Shown: piece by piece, positions 9,637 to 20,010 of the stretch
How the letters are laid out: every line of letters begins with the position of its first letter
Position numbering within the stretch: position 1 is the stretch's first letter
Origin: Vanessa cardui
Taxonomy: Eukaryota > Arthropoda > Insecta > Lepidoptera > Nymphalidae
Assembly: GCF_905220365.1 (NCBI RefSeq)
Contig: NC_061126.1
Span: forward strand, 1,550,001-1,614,000
Direction of reading: 5' to 3'
DNA: 64,000 bases
Made by a program: the position numbers and the translations under genes
Notes under the pieces: generated by a model
What the model was told of the DNA's origin: nothing
The model's database searches: none
Seen by the model: the letters and a program-made list of their open reading frames with translations, nothing else

Positions 9637-12228
9637 ATGGGCAATAACCTCCACATGCTGCACACACGCAAGCCACGGCCCCCAGTTCCCGGCAGCCCCG
9701 CTATTCCTCGTCATGGTGGCGACGATGGTAACGGCGGGACGGGGGGTGCTAAGAATCACCGGGCTACGGGAGGCCACCACAACCGACTGACCCTTGCGAC
9801 GTACAACGGACGCACGCTACGGCTTGACTCGCATCTAGCGCAACTTGAGGTAGAACTTGGGAAAATTAGGTGGCACATATTAGGGCTATGTGAAGTCCGT
9901 AGAGAGGGAGAGGACACCGTAACCCTCGAATCGGGCCACCTAATGTACTTCCGAGAGGGTGACCAACAATCCCAAGGTGGCGTTGGGTTTCTGGTAAATA
10001 AGTCCCTAGTTGACAACGTTGTGGAAATCTCCAGTGTGTCGAACAGGGTGGCGTACCTCATTATAAAGTGTGAAAAAAAAGTGATTAATAGGTTCAATAC
10101 TGGTAGTGATCACCGACTCCTCCGAGGCTCTCTGAATATCAATTTTAAGGCCGAGCGCGCCCGTCTGATGAAGTCCACGCTCCGACCAAAGCTGCTCCAA
10201 ACCATTGCGGGATCTGAAACATTCCAGTCAATCCTGGAGAACCGATTCGCTGCTGTGGAAACCACAACTGACGTAAACCAGAACCTCGAAAATGTAGTTC
10301 GAATTCTCAGGGAAGAAGGCACGAGATATTGTGGCATGCAGCGTAAGGGCAGGAAGTCGAACCTTTCGGAAGAGACTTTGGGGCTCATGAAGAAACGACG
10401 TGAAAACCCACCTGTCACTTCGTCAAAGAAACGGCAATTAAACCAAGAGATCAGCAGGCGCGTACGACACGACCTCCGGTGCTCCAATACTCGTGCAATA
10501 GAAAGAGCTATTGAGCAGAATCGGGGGTCTAAGGTGTTCGTACAATCTCTTGGAAGGAGCCACCTGACGAAGTTGACCACAGCAAGTGGAGAAGTCGTTT
10601 CTTCTAAGCCGGCAGTACTTTCGGAAGTAGAGGACTTCTACGGCCGATTATACGCATCGCATGCATCTCGACCTGATCCCGAAAATGAGGATCCTACAGC
10701 TACATTAACACGCCATTTCTCCGAAGACCTGCCTGAAGTCAGTATTGGCGAAATCGAGACTGCTCTTGGACAGCTTAAAAATGGAAAAGCCCCTGGAGAG
10801 GACGGCGTTACCACAGAGCTATTAAAAGCGGGAGGTAAACCGGTACTTAGGGAACTTCAGACGCTTTTTAACTCTGTCCTCTTCGAAGGGAGAACTCCGG
10901 AGGCGTGGAGTAGGAGTGTGGTCGTCCTGTTCTTCAAAAAGGGAGACAAAACCCTGCTGAAGAACTATCGTCCCATATCCCTACTGAGCCACGTCTATAA
11001 GCTGTTTTCAAGAGTGATCACGAACCGTCTTGCGCGATGATTCGACGAATTCCAACCCCCGGAGCAGGCCGGGTTTCGGACCGGATACGGCACCATTGAC
11101 CACATCCATACAGTGCGGCAGATTATACAGAAGTCCCATGAGTATAATCGGCCCCTGTATCTTGCATTCGTGGACTATGAGAAGGCCTTTGACTCGGTTG
11201 AAATCTGGGCTGTTCTGGAGTCCCTGCAGCGTTGCCAAGTTGATTGGCGATACATCCAAGTGATGAGATGTTTCTACGAAGCTGCCACCATGTCCGTCCG
11301 AGTACAGAATCAGCAAACAAATCCCATACCATTGCATCGAGGAGTGAGACAAGGGGACGTTATTTCCCCCAAATTGTTCACTAATGCAATGGAGGATATG
11401 TTCAAGACGCTGAACTGGAAAGGACGTAGCATTAACATCAATGGCGAATACATCTCTCACTTGAGATTCGCAGACGACATCGTCATCGTGGCAGAAACGC
11501 TGCAGGACCTACAACAAATGCTGAACGAGCTGGCTGATTCTTCTATGCGTATCGGCCTACGGATGAACTTGGATAAAACCAAGGTCATGTTCAATGAACA
11601 TGTTCTACCGGAACCGACTACGATACACGGTACCGTCCTCGAAGTTGTTCAAAAATATGTCTACCTCGGGCAGACTCTGCGATTAGGTAGAAACAACCTT
11701 GAGGACGAGGTGAATAGAAGAATTCAGCTGGGTTGGGCAGCGTTTGGGAAGTTACGTCGAATTTTAACATCGTCGATCCCACAGTGCCTTAAGACGAAAG
11801 TCTTCAATCAGTGCGTCCTACCCGTCATGACATACGGAGCCGAAACGTGGACACTCACGACAAGGCTGGTCCACCAGCTTAAAGTCGCTCAGCGTGCTAT
11901 GGAAAGGGCTATGCTCGGCGTTTCTTTGAGGGATCGCATCAGAAATGAGGTGATCCGTCAAAGAACCAAAGTCATCGACATAGCCCACCGGATTAGTAAG
12001 CTGAAGTGGCAGTGGGCTGGTCATATTTGTCGTAGAACCGACAACCGTTGGGGAAAACGTGTTCTAGAGTGGAAACCGCGTCTCGGCAAACGTAGCGTAG
12101 GACGTCCTCAGGCACGGTGGAGTGACGATATACGCAAGGCGGCAGGCAGGAGCTGGATGCGAGTAGCCGGAGAAAGACCACAGTGGCGTGCACTGGGAGA
12201 GGCCTATGTCCAGCAGTGGACAAAATAG
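9637..12228 (+). pseudogene. RTE-like endonuclease-reverse transcriptase, broken copy A
   Basis: Single frame from ATG 9637 (the open frame extends up to 9562) to TAG 12228. It starts with a proline/glycine-rich leader, then an APE-type endonuclease N-terminus (ATYNGRTL near 9795, GLCEVRR near 9886). The centre of the endonuclease is lost at about 10067: GDFNA-type sequence is missing and the frame resumes at GSDHR near 10101. The RT follows with FVDYEKAFDS (D at 11173), RQGD, and the FADD box at 11467-11478, and then the C-terminal GHICRR and GRPQARWSDD motifs. A TGA at 11038-11040, in the position of an expected sense codon before the QAGF motif, splits the RT. In life the protein would nick DNA and copy its own RNA at the target. 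This copy cannot do so. Confidence 0.9.
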
Positions 12229-12258
12229 GCTGATGATGATGATGATGATTACTCATAC

Positions 12259-12390
12259 GCAAGGGGTAGAGCAATTGTTTAATAATCGAATATACTTTTC
12301 ATTATGGTAATTGTTATACTACCAAAACAAAATGATATGTAACATTGATTGATGATGACTATATTGTGTAGTATTTTATATAACTAAATC
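12259..12390. other. Non-coding spacer
   Basis: Short AT-rich spacer between RTE copy A and SINE-A. Nothing is recognised in it. Confidence 0.4.
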
Positions 12391-12640
12391 AACAACAACG
12401 ACAACAACCTATAAATTTACCTCAGCTGGGCACAGGCCTCCTCTTCCTTTGAGGAGAAGGTTTGAAACATAAGAGTATACCACCACGCTGTTCCAATGCG
12501 GGTTGGTGGACACATGTGACAGAATTTCTGTGAAATTAGACACAAATTTGCTCACGATGTTTTAAGTTTTTTAAGCACATGCATATTCAGTAGTGCTTGA
12601 CTGAGTTTGAACCCGTAAACATCGGTTAAGAAGCACTACA
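12391..12640 (-). repeat. SINE-A copy
   Basis: Minus-strand SINE-A with an AACAACAACGACAACAACCT tail, GGCCTCCTCTTCCTTTGAGG, CACGCTGTTCCAATGCGGGT, and a decayed head GAACCCGTAAACATCGGTTA. The box A end is missing and the body around CTCACGATGTTTT is shortened. Confidence 0.85.
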
Positions 12641-13198
12641 TATGTTATTTTAATTCAACGTATGTAATGTATTAAAATGATTAAAAAAGTATATCAATCA
12701 ATGTCTATGCGGAATAGTATAATATTCTGCAGCGTTATGTTCAACGTAATAACTATTCGCTGCATATACATTATGCATGACGCGATGCGTGTTCCTGAGA
12801 GGAGCGAAGTGTAATAATGACTTGCGATGCTCTTCAAGTCTTTATTTATGCTAGATACTATGTTAGATTATACATATTCAAATAGGTTTAATTAACATCA
12901 CTGTCGTTATGAACTGGTTATATTAGCATTATTTTAAATCATATATTAGCTTTATATGAATAATCATATTACGGTACCTTGAAAGTGAACGATATAATTT
13001 ACACACTAGTTTTAACCGGATGCATCGCTTTATGTTTTCTAATATTACATGCATAAATTCCTTTTAAGTATAATATATGAATGTATCTAAATAGCTCCTG
13101 TATTAAACAGGCGAATATAAGTTTCAATTTAGACTGGTTGGTCCTTGGAGGATCGCGTTCAATTGTACAAACTCTTCAGGCTATATAGTATTACATAC
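12641..13198. other. Non-coding, nothing recognised
   Basis: AT-rich sequence between SINE-A and repeat D. No frame or structure is supported. Confidence 0.35.
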
Positions 13199-13310
13199 TA
13201 GCGACCCGCCTATCTTCGCACGAGCGCAATACTGATACTAAATATACTACAGAATTTGTTTATTTATGACATCATATTATAAGCTTCTAAAGTTATTAGT
13301 ATTTCTTTAC

Positions 13311-13324
13311 TATATCGTCCAAGT
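13311..13324 (+). repeat. Target-site duplication, left copy
   Basis: TATATCGTCCAAGT, repeated exactly at 16160-16173 on the far side of the LINE. The outermost one or two bases could belong to the TTATTATT tail, so the true length is 12-14 bp. Confidence 0.9.
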
Positions 13325-16159
13325 TTCAAAGTTTACTCGAATTGGACATGGCGCTACAAAGTATAAAATTTGATATCCTAGGCATATGCGAAATGAGAAG
13401 ACCACACGAAAAAATAACAGAACGAAACGATTACATATTATACCAGAAAGGTGAAACAGCAGGCATAAATGGAGTTGGCTTCTTAATCAAAAAATCATTG
13501 AAAAAATATATACAAGAATTGATAGGCGTTTCAGACAGGATAGCAATACTGAACATCAATATTCCAAGATACAAAAAACCATGGACAATAATACAAGCAT
13601 ACGCACCCACAGAATTAGCTCGGCAAAGTGAAAGTGATAGCTTTTACTGCGCTTTGTCTGATGTTGTAAAAACATACCACAATAACTTCCTCGTAGTCAT
13701 GGGTGACTTCAATGCACAAGTTGGTTGTCGAGAACCAGGTGAAGAACTGATAATGGGCATGCATGGACATGGAAAGAGAAGTGAAAATGGTCGTCGGCTA
13801 ACTGAGTTTCTACTACAAAACAACTTAACATTACTCAATTCGGTTTTCAAAAAGCACCCCAAAACCAAGTGGACTTGGCTATCACCTGATGGTAAACATA
13901 AAAATGAAATCGATTTGATAATAACTAATAAACCAAAATATTTTCAAGACACACACGTTATCCAAAATTTAAATTTTAATACCGACCACCGCATGGTACG
14001 CTGTCGTCTAAAAAAGTATCCAACAAAAAAAAGCAGAAATAATATTAAAAATAATATGACCTTAGAACAACTTAGAGAAAATATGGACTCTTCGTTCATC
14101 ACAACATTGAAAGTAATAGTAGACTCGGAAAGAAGTGTCACAGAAAAATACGACCTCATAAACAAACAATTGTCAAAATTGAGGAAAGTCAATGTAAGTA
14201 AAGGTGTAGAGTTTAGTGAAAAGACAATGGAGCTCCTAGAAGAAAGAAAATCATTAATGACAGATAAATCAAAAACTGTAGAGAACCGCAGCATTATATC
14301 TAGCCTAAGCAAACAGATTCGAGTAAATTTAAGAAAGGACAGGAAAGTAAAGAGGATGAGAAAACTAGAAGAAGAAATCCAAAAGACAGGAGGAACAAGA
14401 AAAGCTATCAAGGAACTGAGGGAATACGGAAAGGAGTGGATAACAAAACTAAAAAGCAATGGAACCAAACTAGTGACAAATCGCCGAAGAATCCAGATCC
14501 TTGCCACAGACTTCTATCGGAACCTTTACTCGCATAATAACACTGATCAAGAAAATAATGCGAAAAATGAACCCCATACAAGCTACACAACAGCTCCACC
14601 ATTACTAGTGCAGGAAGTACAAAAGGCCATAGCGTCACAGAAGCTAGATAAAGCTCCAGGTCCCGACAATATAACAAATGAGCTAATCAGAGGCACCGAA
14701 GAAGAAATAGCTCCAATCCTAACCAAGCTATTCAATGACATAATAACAACAGGCGTCATCCCACAACAATGGAATGAATCACATATAATTCTCCTTCATA
14801 AGAAAGGGAATAAAGATGACATCGGCAACTATAGACCAATCAGCCTAATATCAAATGTGTACAAAGTCTTCGCAAAAATAATTTTAGAAAGGATAACAAA
14901 TGTCTTAGATGAAAACCAACCGATTGAGCAGGCAGGATTCAGAAAGAACTACAGTACTATAGACCACATCCACACAATCAAACAAGTCTTGGAAAAATAC
15001 AATGAATACCAGAAGACACTGTATATCTGTTTCATAGACTACTCCAAAGCATTTGATAGCTTAAAACATACATCTATCTGGCAGAGTCTAAAGGAACAAG
15101 GCGTGGAAGAGGTCTACATAGAACTAATCAAGTCCATATACAAAGAAAGCAAAAGCAGTGTTAAACTAGAGTCAAAAGGAGAACCCTTTCCAATAAACAG
15201 AGGTGTAAGACAAGGAGACCCTTTGTCGCCTAAGCTGTTTAATGCTGTGCTTGAACACATATTTAGAAAATTGGACTGGGAGAGTAATGGTATCAACATC
15301 AATGGAAACCGCCTCAATCACCTGAGATTTGCCGATGATATTGTCTTGCTGGAAGAAGATCCCAAAAAGCTGGAGCATATGATAAAAACCCTAGCAGAAA
15401 AAAGCAGAGAAGTGGGCTTAGAAATTAACGCGGACAAAACAAAGCTAATGACAAACTCAATAGAAATCGACATAGAGGTCTACGGAACCAAGTTTGAGTA
15501 TGTGAAAGAATATGTTTACCTAGGACAAATCATATCTCCGGAGGACTCCATGACTAAAGAAATAAACAAAAGAGTAGCTAACGGGTGGAAGAAATACTGG
15601 TCGTTGAAAGAAATCATGAAGAACAAAGAATTAGGGGTACATATCAAGAGAAAGACTTTCAACACTTGTGTTCTTCCCTGCATGACATACGGCTGCGAAA
15701 CATGGACTCTAACAGAAAAACATAGAGAAAAACTAGCCAAAACTGTAAGAGCAATGGAAAGAAGCATGTTGGGAACGAGGCTTAGTGATAGGATCAGAAA
15801 TGAGGAAATCAGAAGAAAGACCAAAGTTACGAATATCATATCTCGCATAGAGCATCTAAAATGGAGCTGGACAGGACACATGTTGCGCTGCAAATTAAAC
15901 AAGTGGAGCCAACAGGTGACTCTTTGGTATCCTAGAGAGAACACCAGAAAACCAGGGCGTCCAAAGAGTAGATGGAGTGACGATATCCGCCTAACCCTGG
16001 GACCATTTTGGACTAGAGTCGCGCATGATCGAGCTCAATGGAGAGAGCTGGAGGAGGCCTATGCCAAAAGGCACGCCGAACTTCGTGACATATTATAAAT
16101 AAATATTTTATTGTTTTGTATTTGTACTGTGGTTCGGAATAAAAGGGCTTTATTATTAT
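13325..16159 (+). mobile_element. 5'-truncated LINE with intact RT frame
   Basis: Inserted into repeat D with a 14-bp duplication. The element starts in mid-endonuclease frame: open codons run back to the junction, so the 5' end, including any ORF1 and the first endonuclease motif, was lost when the copy was made. The 3' UTR is short, contains AATAAAAGGGCTTTATT and ends in a TTA-repeat tail. The 3' end resembles that of the LINE at 19761-24170, which has AATAAAGGCTATTTTTATT, suggesting related 3' recognition. Confidence 0.92.
13348..16098 (+). CDS. LINE endonuclease-reverse transcriptase (5'-truncated)
   Basis: 916 residues from the first ATG; upstream codons are open to the insertion junction. 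The APE-type endonuclease keeps ILGICEMRR at the N-terminus, GDFNAQ at residues 119-124 and the catalytic TDHR at 212-215. The RT palm follows, with FIDYSKAFDS (catalytic D564), RQGDPLSP and FADD (661-664). The C-terminus carries W-x-GHM and GRPKSRWSDD motifs shared with the other LINEs here. The endonuclease nicks target DNA and the RT copies element RNA from the nick. There is no stop or frameshift, so the copy is young. It lacks a promoter and the first endonuclease strand with its conserved Asn, so an active product from this copy is doubtful. RTE-like affinity is inferred from the C-terminal motifs. Confidence 0.9.
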   Translation: MALQSIKFDILGICEMRRPHEKITERNDYILYQKGETAGINGVGFLIKKSLKKYIQELIGVSDRIAILNINIPRYKKPWTIIQAYAPTELARQSESDSFYCALSDVVKTYHNNFLVVMGDFNAQVGCREPGEELIMGMHGHGKRSENGRRLTEFLLQNNLTLLNSVFKKHPKTKWTWLSPDGKHKNEIDLIITNKPKYFQDTHVIQNLNFNTDHRMVRCRLKKYPTKKSRNNIKNNMTLEQLRENMDSSFITTLKVIVDSERSVTEKYDLINKQLSKLRKVNVSKGVEFSEKTMELLEERKSLMTDKSKTVENRSIISSLSKQIRVNLRKDRKVKRMRKLEEEIQKTGGTRKAIKELREYGKEWITKLKSNGTKLVTNRRRIQILATDFYRNLYSHNNTDQENNAKNEPHTSYTTAPPLLVQEVQKAIASQKLDKAPGPDNITNELIRGTEEEIAPILTKLFNDIITTGVIPQQWNESHIILLHKKGNKDDIGNYRPISLISNVYKVFAKIILERITNVLDENQPIEQAGFRKNYSTIDHIHTIKQVLEKYNEYQKTLYICFIDYSKAFDSLKHTSIWQSLKEQGVEEVYIELIKSIYKESKSSVKLESKGEPFPINRGVRQGDPLSPKLFNAVLEHIFRKLDWESNGININGNRLNHLRFADDIVLLEEDPKKLEHMIKTLAEKSREVGLEINADKTKLMTNSIEIDIEVYGTKFEYVKEYVYLGQIISPEDSMTKEINKRVANGWKKYWSLKEIMKNKELGVHIKRKTFNTCVLPCMTYGCETWTLTEKHREKLAKTVRAMERSMLGTRLSDRIRNEEIRRKTKVTNIISRIEHLKWSWTGHMLRCKLNKWSQQVTLWYPRENTRKPGRPKSRWSDDIRLTLGPFWTRVAHDRAQWRELEEAYAKRHAELRDIL

Positions 16160-16173
16160 TATATCGTCCAAGT
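16160..16173 (+). repeat. Target-site duplication, right copy
   Basis: Exact repeat of 13311-13324 (TATATCGTCCAAGT), directly after the TTA-repeat tail of the LINE. Confidence 0.9.
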
Positions 16174-16310
16174 GTTATATACAAAAACCTTTCTATCGAG
16201 TGACTCTATCTATTAAAAAAACCGCATCAAAATCCGTTAGGTAGTTTTAAAGATTTAAGCTTACAAACGGACAGAGAAAGCTACTTTTATTTTATACTAT
16301 GTAGTGATTT

Positions 16311-16734
16311 CTACCCTAATTTGATAACTTGTTAAATTTTCACGCAAACACTTTCCATAAACATTTTTGTTTATTTTACAAATAAAAATATCTAAACGTT
16401 TTTTTGGGATCCCGCAAAAGTGTTGTCTCGCATGAGATTTATTAACCCTATGTAGTCGCGAAACAGTTGTAAAAAGTTTATGCTTGTTAGTAGTATTAAT
16501 TGTTTAAACACAACAATTTATATAAAAGTTTCCTTTAACATATATGTGGATTTTATTTTCAAATATTTATTCATATAACAATTTTATGGAACTAACTTTC
16601 GGAAAGCCTTCGAACGGGAATACAACAATATAGAGTATTACTGTTAAGTGATTTTTTGAGTGTCGGTGGTGGTGGTGGTGATGGTAAATGGTCACATAGA
16701 AGAATGATGCTGTAAGAAATATTAACTATTCTTT
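16311..16734. other. Non-coding, with a short GGT-repeat tract
   Basis: AT-rich sequence. Bases 16663-16684 are a short (GGT)n microsatellite. Nothing else is named. Confidence 0.45.
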
Positions 16735-16925
16735 AAATCGTCAATGCGCCACTAACCTTGGGAACAAAGAAGCTATGTCCCTTGTGCCTGTAGTTACACT
16801 GGCACACTCACCCTTCAAACCGAAACACAACAATATTGAGTACTATTTTTTGACGGCAGAATAACTGATGGTAAAACATCTTATTAATGGATAGTACCTT
16901 AAAACCTACCACCAAGTAAAAAGAC
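16735..16925 (-). repeat. Repeat E copy
   Basis: Minus-strand repeat E: GCGCCACTAACCTTGGGAAC, GTCCCTTGTGCCTGTAGTTA, CACCCTTCAAACCGAAACAC and TACCACCAAG. It is well preserved across the central section. Confidence 0.8.
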
Positions 16926-17582
16926 GTGCCATTTTGAATCTATTGTTGTAATAGTACAAAACAATTTCAACACAATTGTTAAGGTGTTATATTTTTGATA
17001 TTAATTGGCCACTTGCATAATAGGGGTAATATTATCGCATAAGGTTACAGAATGGAACACAAAGGCGTACACTGCATATTTTATGTCTAAACAAGGCTTG
17101 GAGTTGTAAAAATAAATGAGTTAATTTTGTAAAGTATAGTAATAAGCTAATAGTCTGTAAATATTCTTCTAGTCCAAAGGCTCACACTTAGAGGGACATT
17201 TTAAGGGCTTATTCGTCCAACACAGGCAATTAATACGCATGTAATATTTCATTAAAATAAAACACATGCATGTATTTTGACAATGTTTACTTTCATAACC
17301 ACGCGTGATATAAATTACCATATAAACATGACCATAGTTCATAGAATCTCAGTTACGCCTGTCCCCCAAATGTTTTATCCTCATTTTATGATCATATTTA
17401 CGTGCTACTGAGTAATCTCGGCTTAGCTATACTTTAATATAACAAACTTAAAATATTTAGTACGAAAACATTGTAGTTACTTGATAAATCCACTATTGAT
17501 TCGTAATGAAACCGGTTCAAAAAATCTTTAGCGAGTTCTTTTAGATCGAATGCGACACAAAAAAACTTGCGAGTATCAATAT
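16926..17582. other. Non-coding, nothing recognised
   Basis: AT-rich sequence without supported frames or repeats. Confidence 0.35.
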
Positions 17583-17652
17583 GCTATTCTGCAACCGAGC
17601 TCGAACCCAAGACCCCGGAGCCTTTAGATTTATACGTTATCATCTAGACCAA
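17583..17652 (-). repeat. tRNA-like SINE head fragment
   Basis: CAACCGAGCTCGAACCCAAG then ACCCCGGAGCC and TCTAGACCAATGG read as box B and box A of a tRNA-derived head on the minus strand. It is probably a SINE-C head, with no body attached. Confidence 0.5.
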
Positions 17653-19749
17653 TGGAAAAATCAGATTTGGTACAATAAAACATTTTATTTTGATTGGAGA
17701 ACAAAACAAAGTAACTTATTATTTTAAAAGAAATGGCTCAATGATTGACAAGAGAGCTACCTACCTATATAGCCTTAAACTCTTAGATTTTATGAAGCTA
17801 AGAATTATTGTAATGTATTCAAAGTGTATAACTTCTCTCTTGTGAATTTTGGAAATGGAGTTAGTTTTTATACTGTCCCCTGAGAAATCTCTCATATTTT
17901 GGAATAAAAGGTATCCTTGACGTTGATCTAGAATAGGGCTGTCCCATCTATATATTTTTCGGGCCAATAAAACATACTCAATTTACTGATGAACTGCCGA
18001 ATCATAAAGATAGGTAATTTGCATTTTTTCACAACCCTCAATATTTGTTATATCTGCAAATCTCAAATTCTGCAATTACTTCAATCTACTTCAGGTGGTC
18101 AAATAAGCTCGATGCATATTTCGAAATTATCTAATAATTTCATCAATAACGATTTCTTATATATTGATTTTTGCGGTTGTGCTTCGGGCAACCCTGTCCT
18201 AGAATATACAAACCATTCTTTTCAGGTTTAATAAGACCCTTCGTAAGGTAAGGTTAGGTCCATAATACGTACATAATTTCGTAAGATATTATTATTTTAA
18301 TAAAATTTAATACCTATTTCTGGTAGTGATGCTCCAAACAGGAATAAATGTTTATAAATATACTGAACAGATCAGTATGAATATTACTGACTAAATTTAT
18401 GTACGTCACTATCCAGATAATTATCTGGTTTCAAAGTTAACAGTATAATTATAATGCTGAATATATCTTGATATACAAATACTTTATTTGGGCCTACATT
18501 GTAACAAGAATTATGTGCAATAAAATATTGAAAATGTTCCTTATAGCCTTCAAAGGCTTGTTTGAAGAAATCAAAACATCATTTAACGATAAATCATGCC
18601 ATATTTTTGGATACGTTCTGACATCGTTCATACTCGTACCGCCGTCGTAAACGAACACGCACGTTCGACATCACGGATATAAAACAGCCTGCCTGATAAA
18701 CTGCTACCATTTACGTTGTAAAGAGTACATCCCTCATGCAGCCTTCACCAACTTTTCATCCAGCCCTTATCGGGAAGACCGTGTAACTCGCGTTGAGCTC
18801 ACGTAAGCGAGAATAAATCTATCTGACAACCTTGGGTGAATTGTGAGATACCCACTTCGGAATTTAAATTAGCTTTGTACCTGAGAGTTGATGGCTCCAT
18901 TTTTGTTAGTCGAATTTATAATTCCACTCGAAAATATTTCATTTCATCCTTCAACGAATACAATATTAACAGAGCCCTGAGGTATTTCAATACCAATTAC
19001 ATAGTACGCTTTTGTCATAAGTCAAAATTAAATTTAGATTAAATACACAACAAGTAACAAAAATTCTAATTAAATGTTGTAATACAGAGTGATATTACCA
19101 ATTAACGAAGTTTATTTTAATTATTCGAAGTATTTTCAAAGTATAATTGGGTCAGATTTAGGTGAGGAATTTTAATTATTTATCTTATCGATCTGAAATG
19201 AATTACTCGAAAACAGTTTTATTAGTTCTTACATTTCAATATTATACTTCAGAAACATCGAGGAATTGAATTTCAATATTGCTTTCGTTGGTATTTTTAT
19301 TATGAAAATCGAGAATTGATCTCGGAATAAATTTATCTCTTCAATTCATACATAGACAAGATCACGATACCTTAAATAATGTACTGTCAATACTCCGTGG
19401 CAACGTCGCATTTTTGTGATCACAGCACGTTTGGATAAAGGATTGGGTGATCTTGAACCAATTTTAAAGGATTCAGCGAAATCCCCCGCTAGTAGGACCG
19501 TGACGCTTGCTGTTTTTTTTTTTTTAAATTAGCTTTGGTGAGCTACGATCTGTGAATGATACGTTGACTAAAACTTTAGTACACATATGTCTTCGAAATC
19601 TTAACTATAAACTATTCGTGGATTCTTAGAATTATCGCTGTGAAAAGTAGTAGGAGTATTAATGTATCGCTTGTATTTTTGAAATCTGTTATAATCTAAA
19701 TTATAATGACAATTGTACAATTGTTGAAACAGAATATTGCTCTTTAATT
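17653..19749. other. Non-coding, mixed composition
   Basis: Frames of 60-80 codons at 17761-17967 (-), 17989-18231, 18468-18650 and 18836-19042 (+) have no domain, no supporting splice sites that I can defend and AT-driven composition. Bases 18640-18800 are richer in GC and include TCACGTAAGCGAG-type sequence; their function is unknown. Confidence 0.35.
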
Positions 19750-19760
19750 TCCACTCAATA
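19750..19760 (-). repeat. Target-site duplication of the full-length LINE (3' side)
   Basis: TCCACTCAATA, repeated exactly at 24171-24181. The bases outside the pair differ, so the length is 11 bp. Confidence 0.92.
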
Positions 19761-19876
19761 TAAAATAAATAAAAAATAAAATAAAAATAGCCTTTATTCT
19801 ACCAGAAAACATGCTCACAATATTTCACTTATATTAAATTATACATAATTTCCATTTTATTAATTATCCATTTCAT

Positions 19877-20010
19877 TATATAATTTCATTAATTTAATTG
19901 CATATATTAATATATTATTATTCTTAAAACATGCAGCTAATCTTATATAATTTCATTAATTTAATTGTATATATAAATATATTATTATTCTTAAAACATG
20001 CAGCTAATCT
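19877..20010 (-). repeat. 67-bp tandem duplication at the ORF2 stop
   Basis: Two units, 19877-19943 and 19944-20010, differ at about two positions. The unit includes the last codons of ORF2 and the start of the 3' UTR (CATGCAGCTAATCT at its end). The sister 3' fragment at 28478-28677 has a single unit, so the duplication is particular to this copy or its subfamily. Confidence 0.85.

Larger units (their letters stand above)
9389..12258 (+). mobile_element. RTE/BovB-like LINE, copy A, with flanking duplication
   Basis: The element runs from GGGATGT at 9410 to a (GAT)n tail ending at about 12248. The flanking direct repeat is TTACTCATAC at 9389-9398 and 12249-12258, with 11 non-matching bases between the left repeat and the element start. 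It carries a 5' structured leader, one long endonuclease-reverse transcriptase frame and a short 3' end, the layout of the RTE clade. The C-terminal ending (GEAYVQQWTK) is close to the ending I know from BovB-type elements. Copy A is inactive: part of the endonuclease is deleted and an in-frame TGA interrupts the RT. Confidence 0.88.
13199..16310 (+). repeat. Repeat D copy, split by a LINE insertion
   Basis: The left piece 13199-13324 begins TAGCGACCCGCCTATCTTCG and contains GCGCAATACTGATACTAAAT. The right piece 16160-16310 contains AACCGCATCAAAATCCGTTA and ends TATACTATGTAGTGAT. The two pieces join head to tail once the LINE at 13325-16159 and one copy of the 14-bp duplication are removed. 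Confidence 0.85.

Noticed and set aside
9430..9780. 116-codon minus frame across the RTE leader as a gene
   Set aside because: It is the complement of the structured, GC-rich leader and appears again over copy B at 47271-47498. It shows no domain.
13944..14507. 187-codon minus-strand frame
   Set aside because: Antisense shadow of the intact LINE ORF, S/F/L-rich as expected from the complement of K/E-rich codons.
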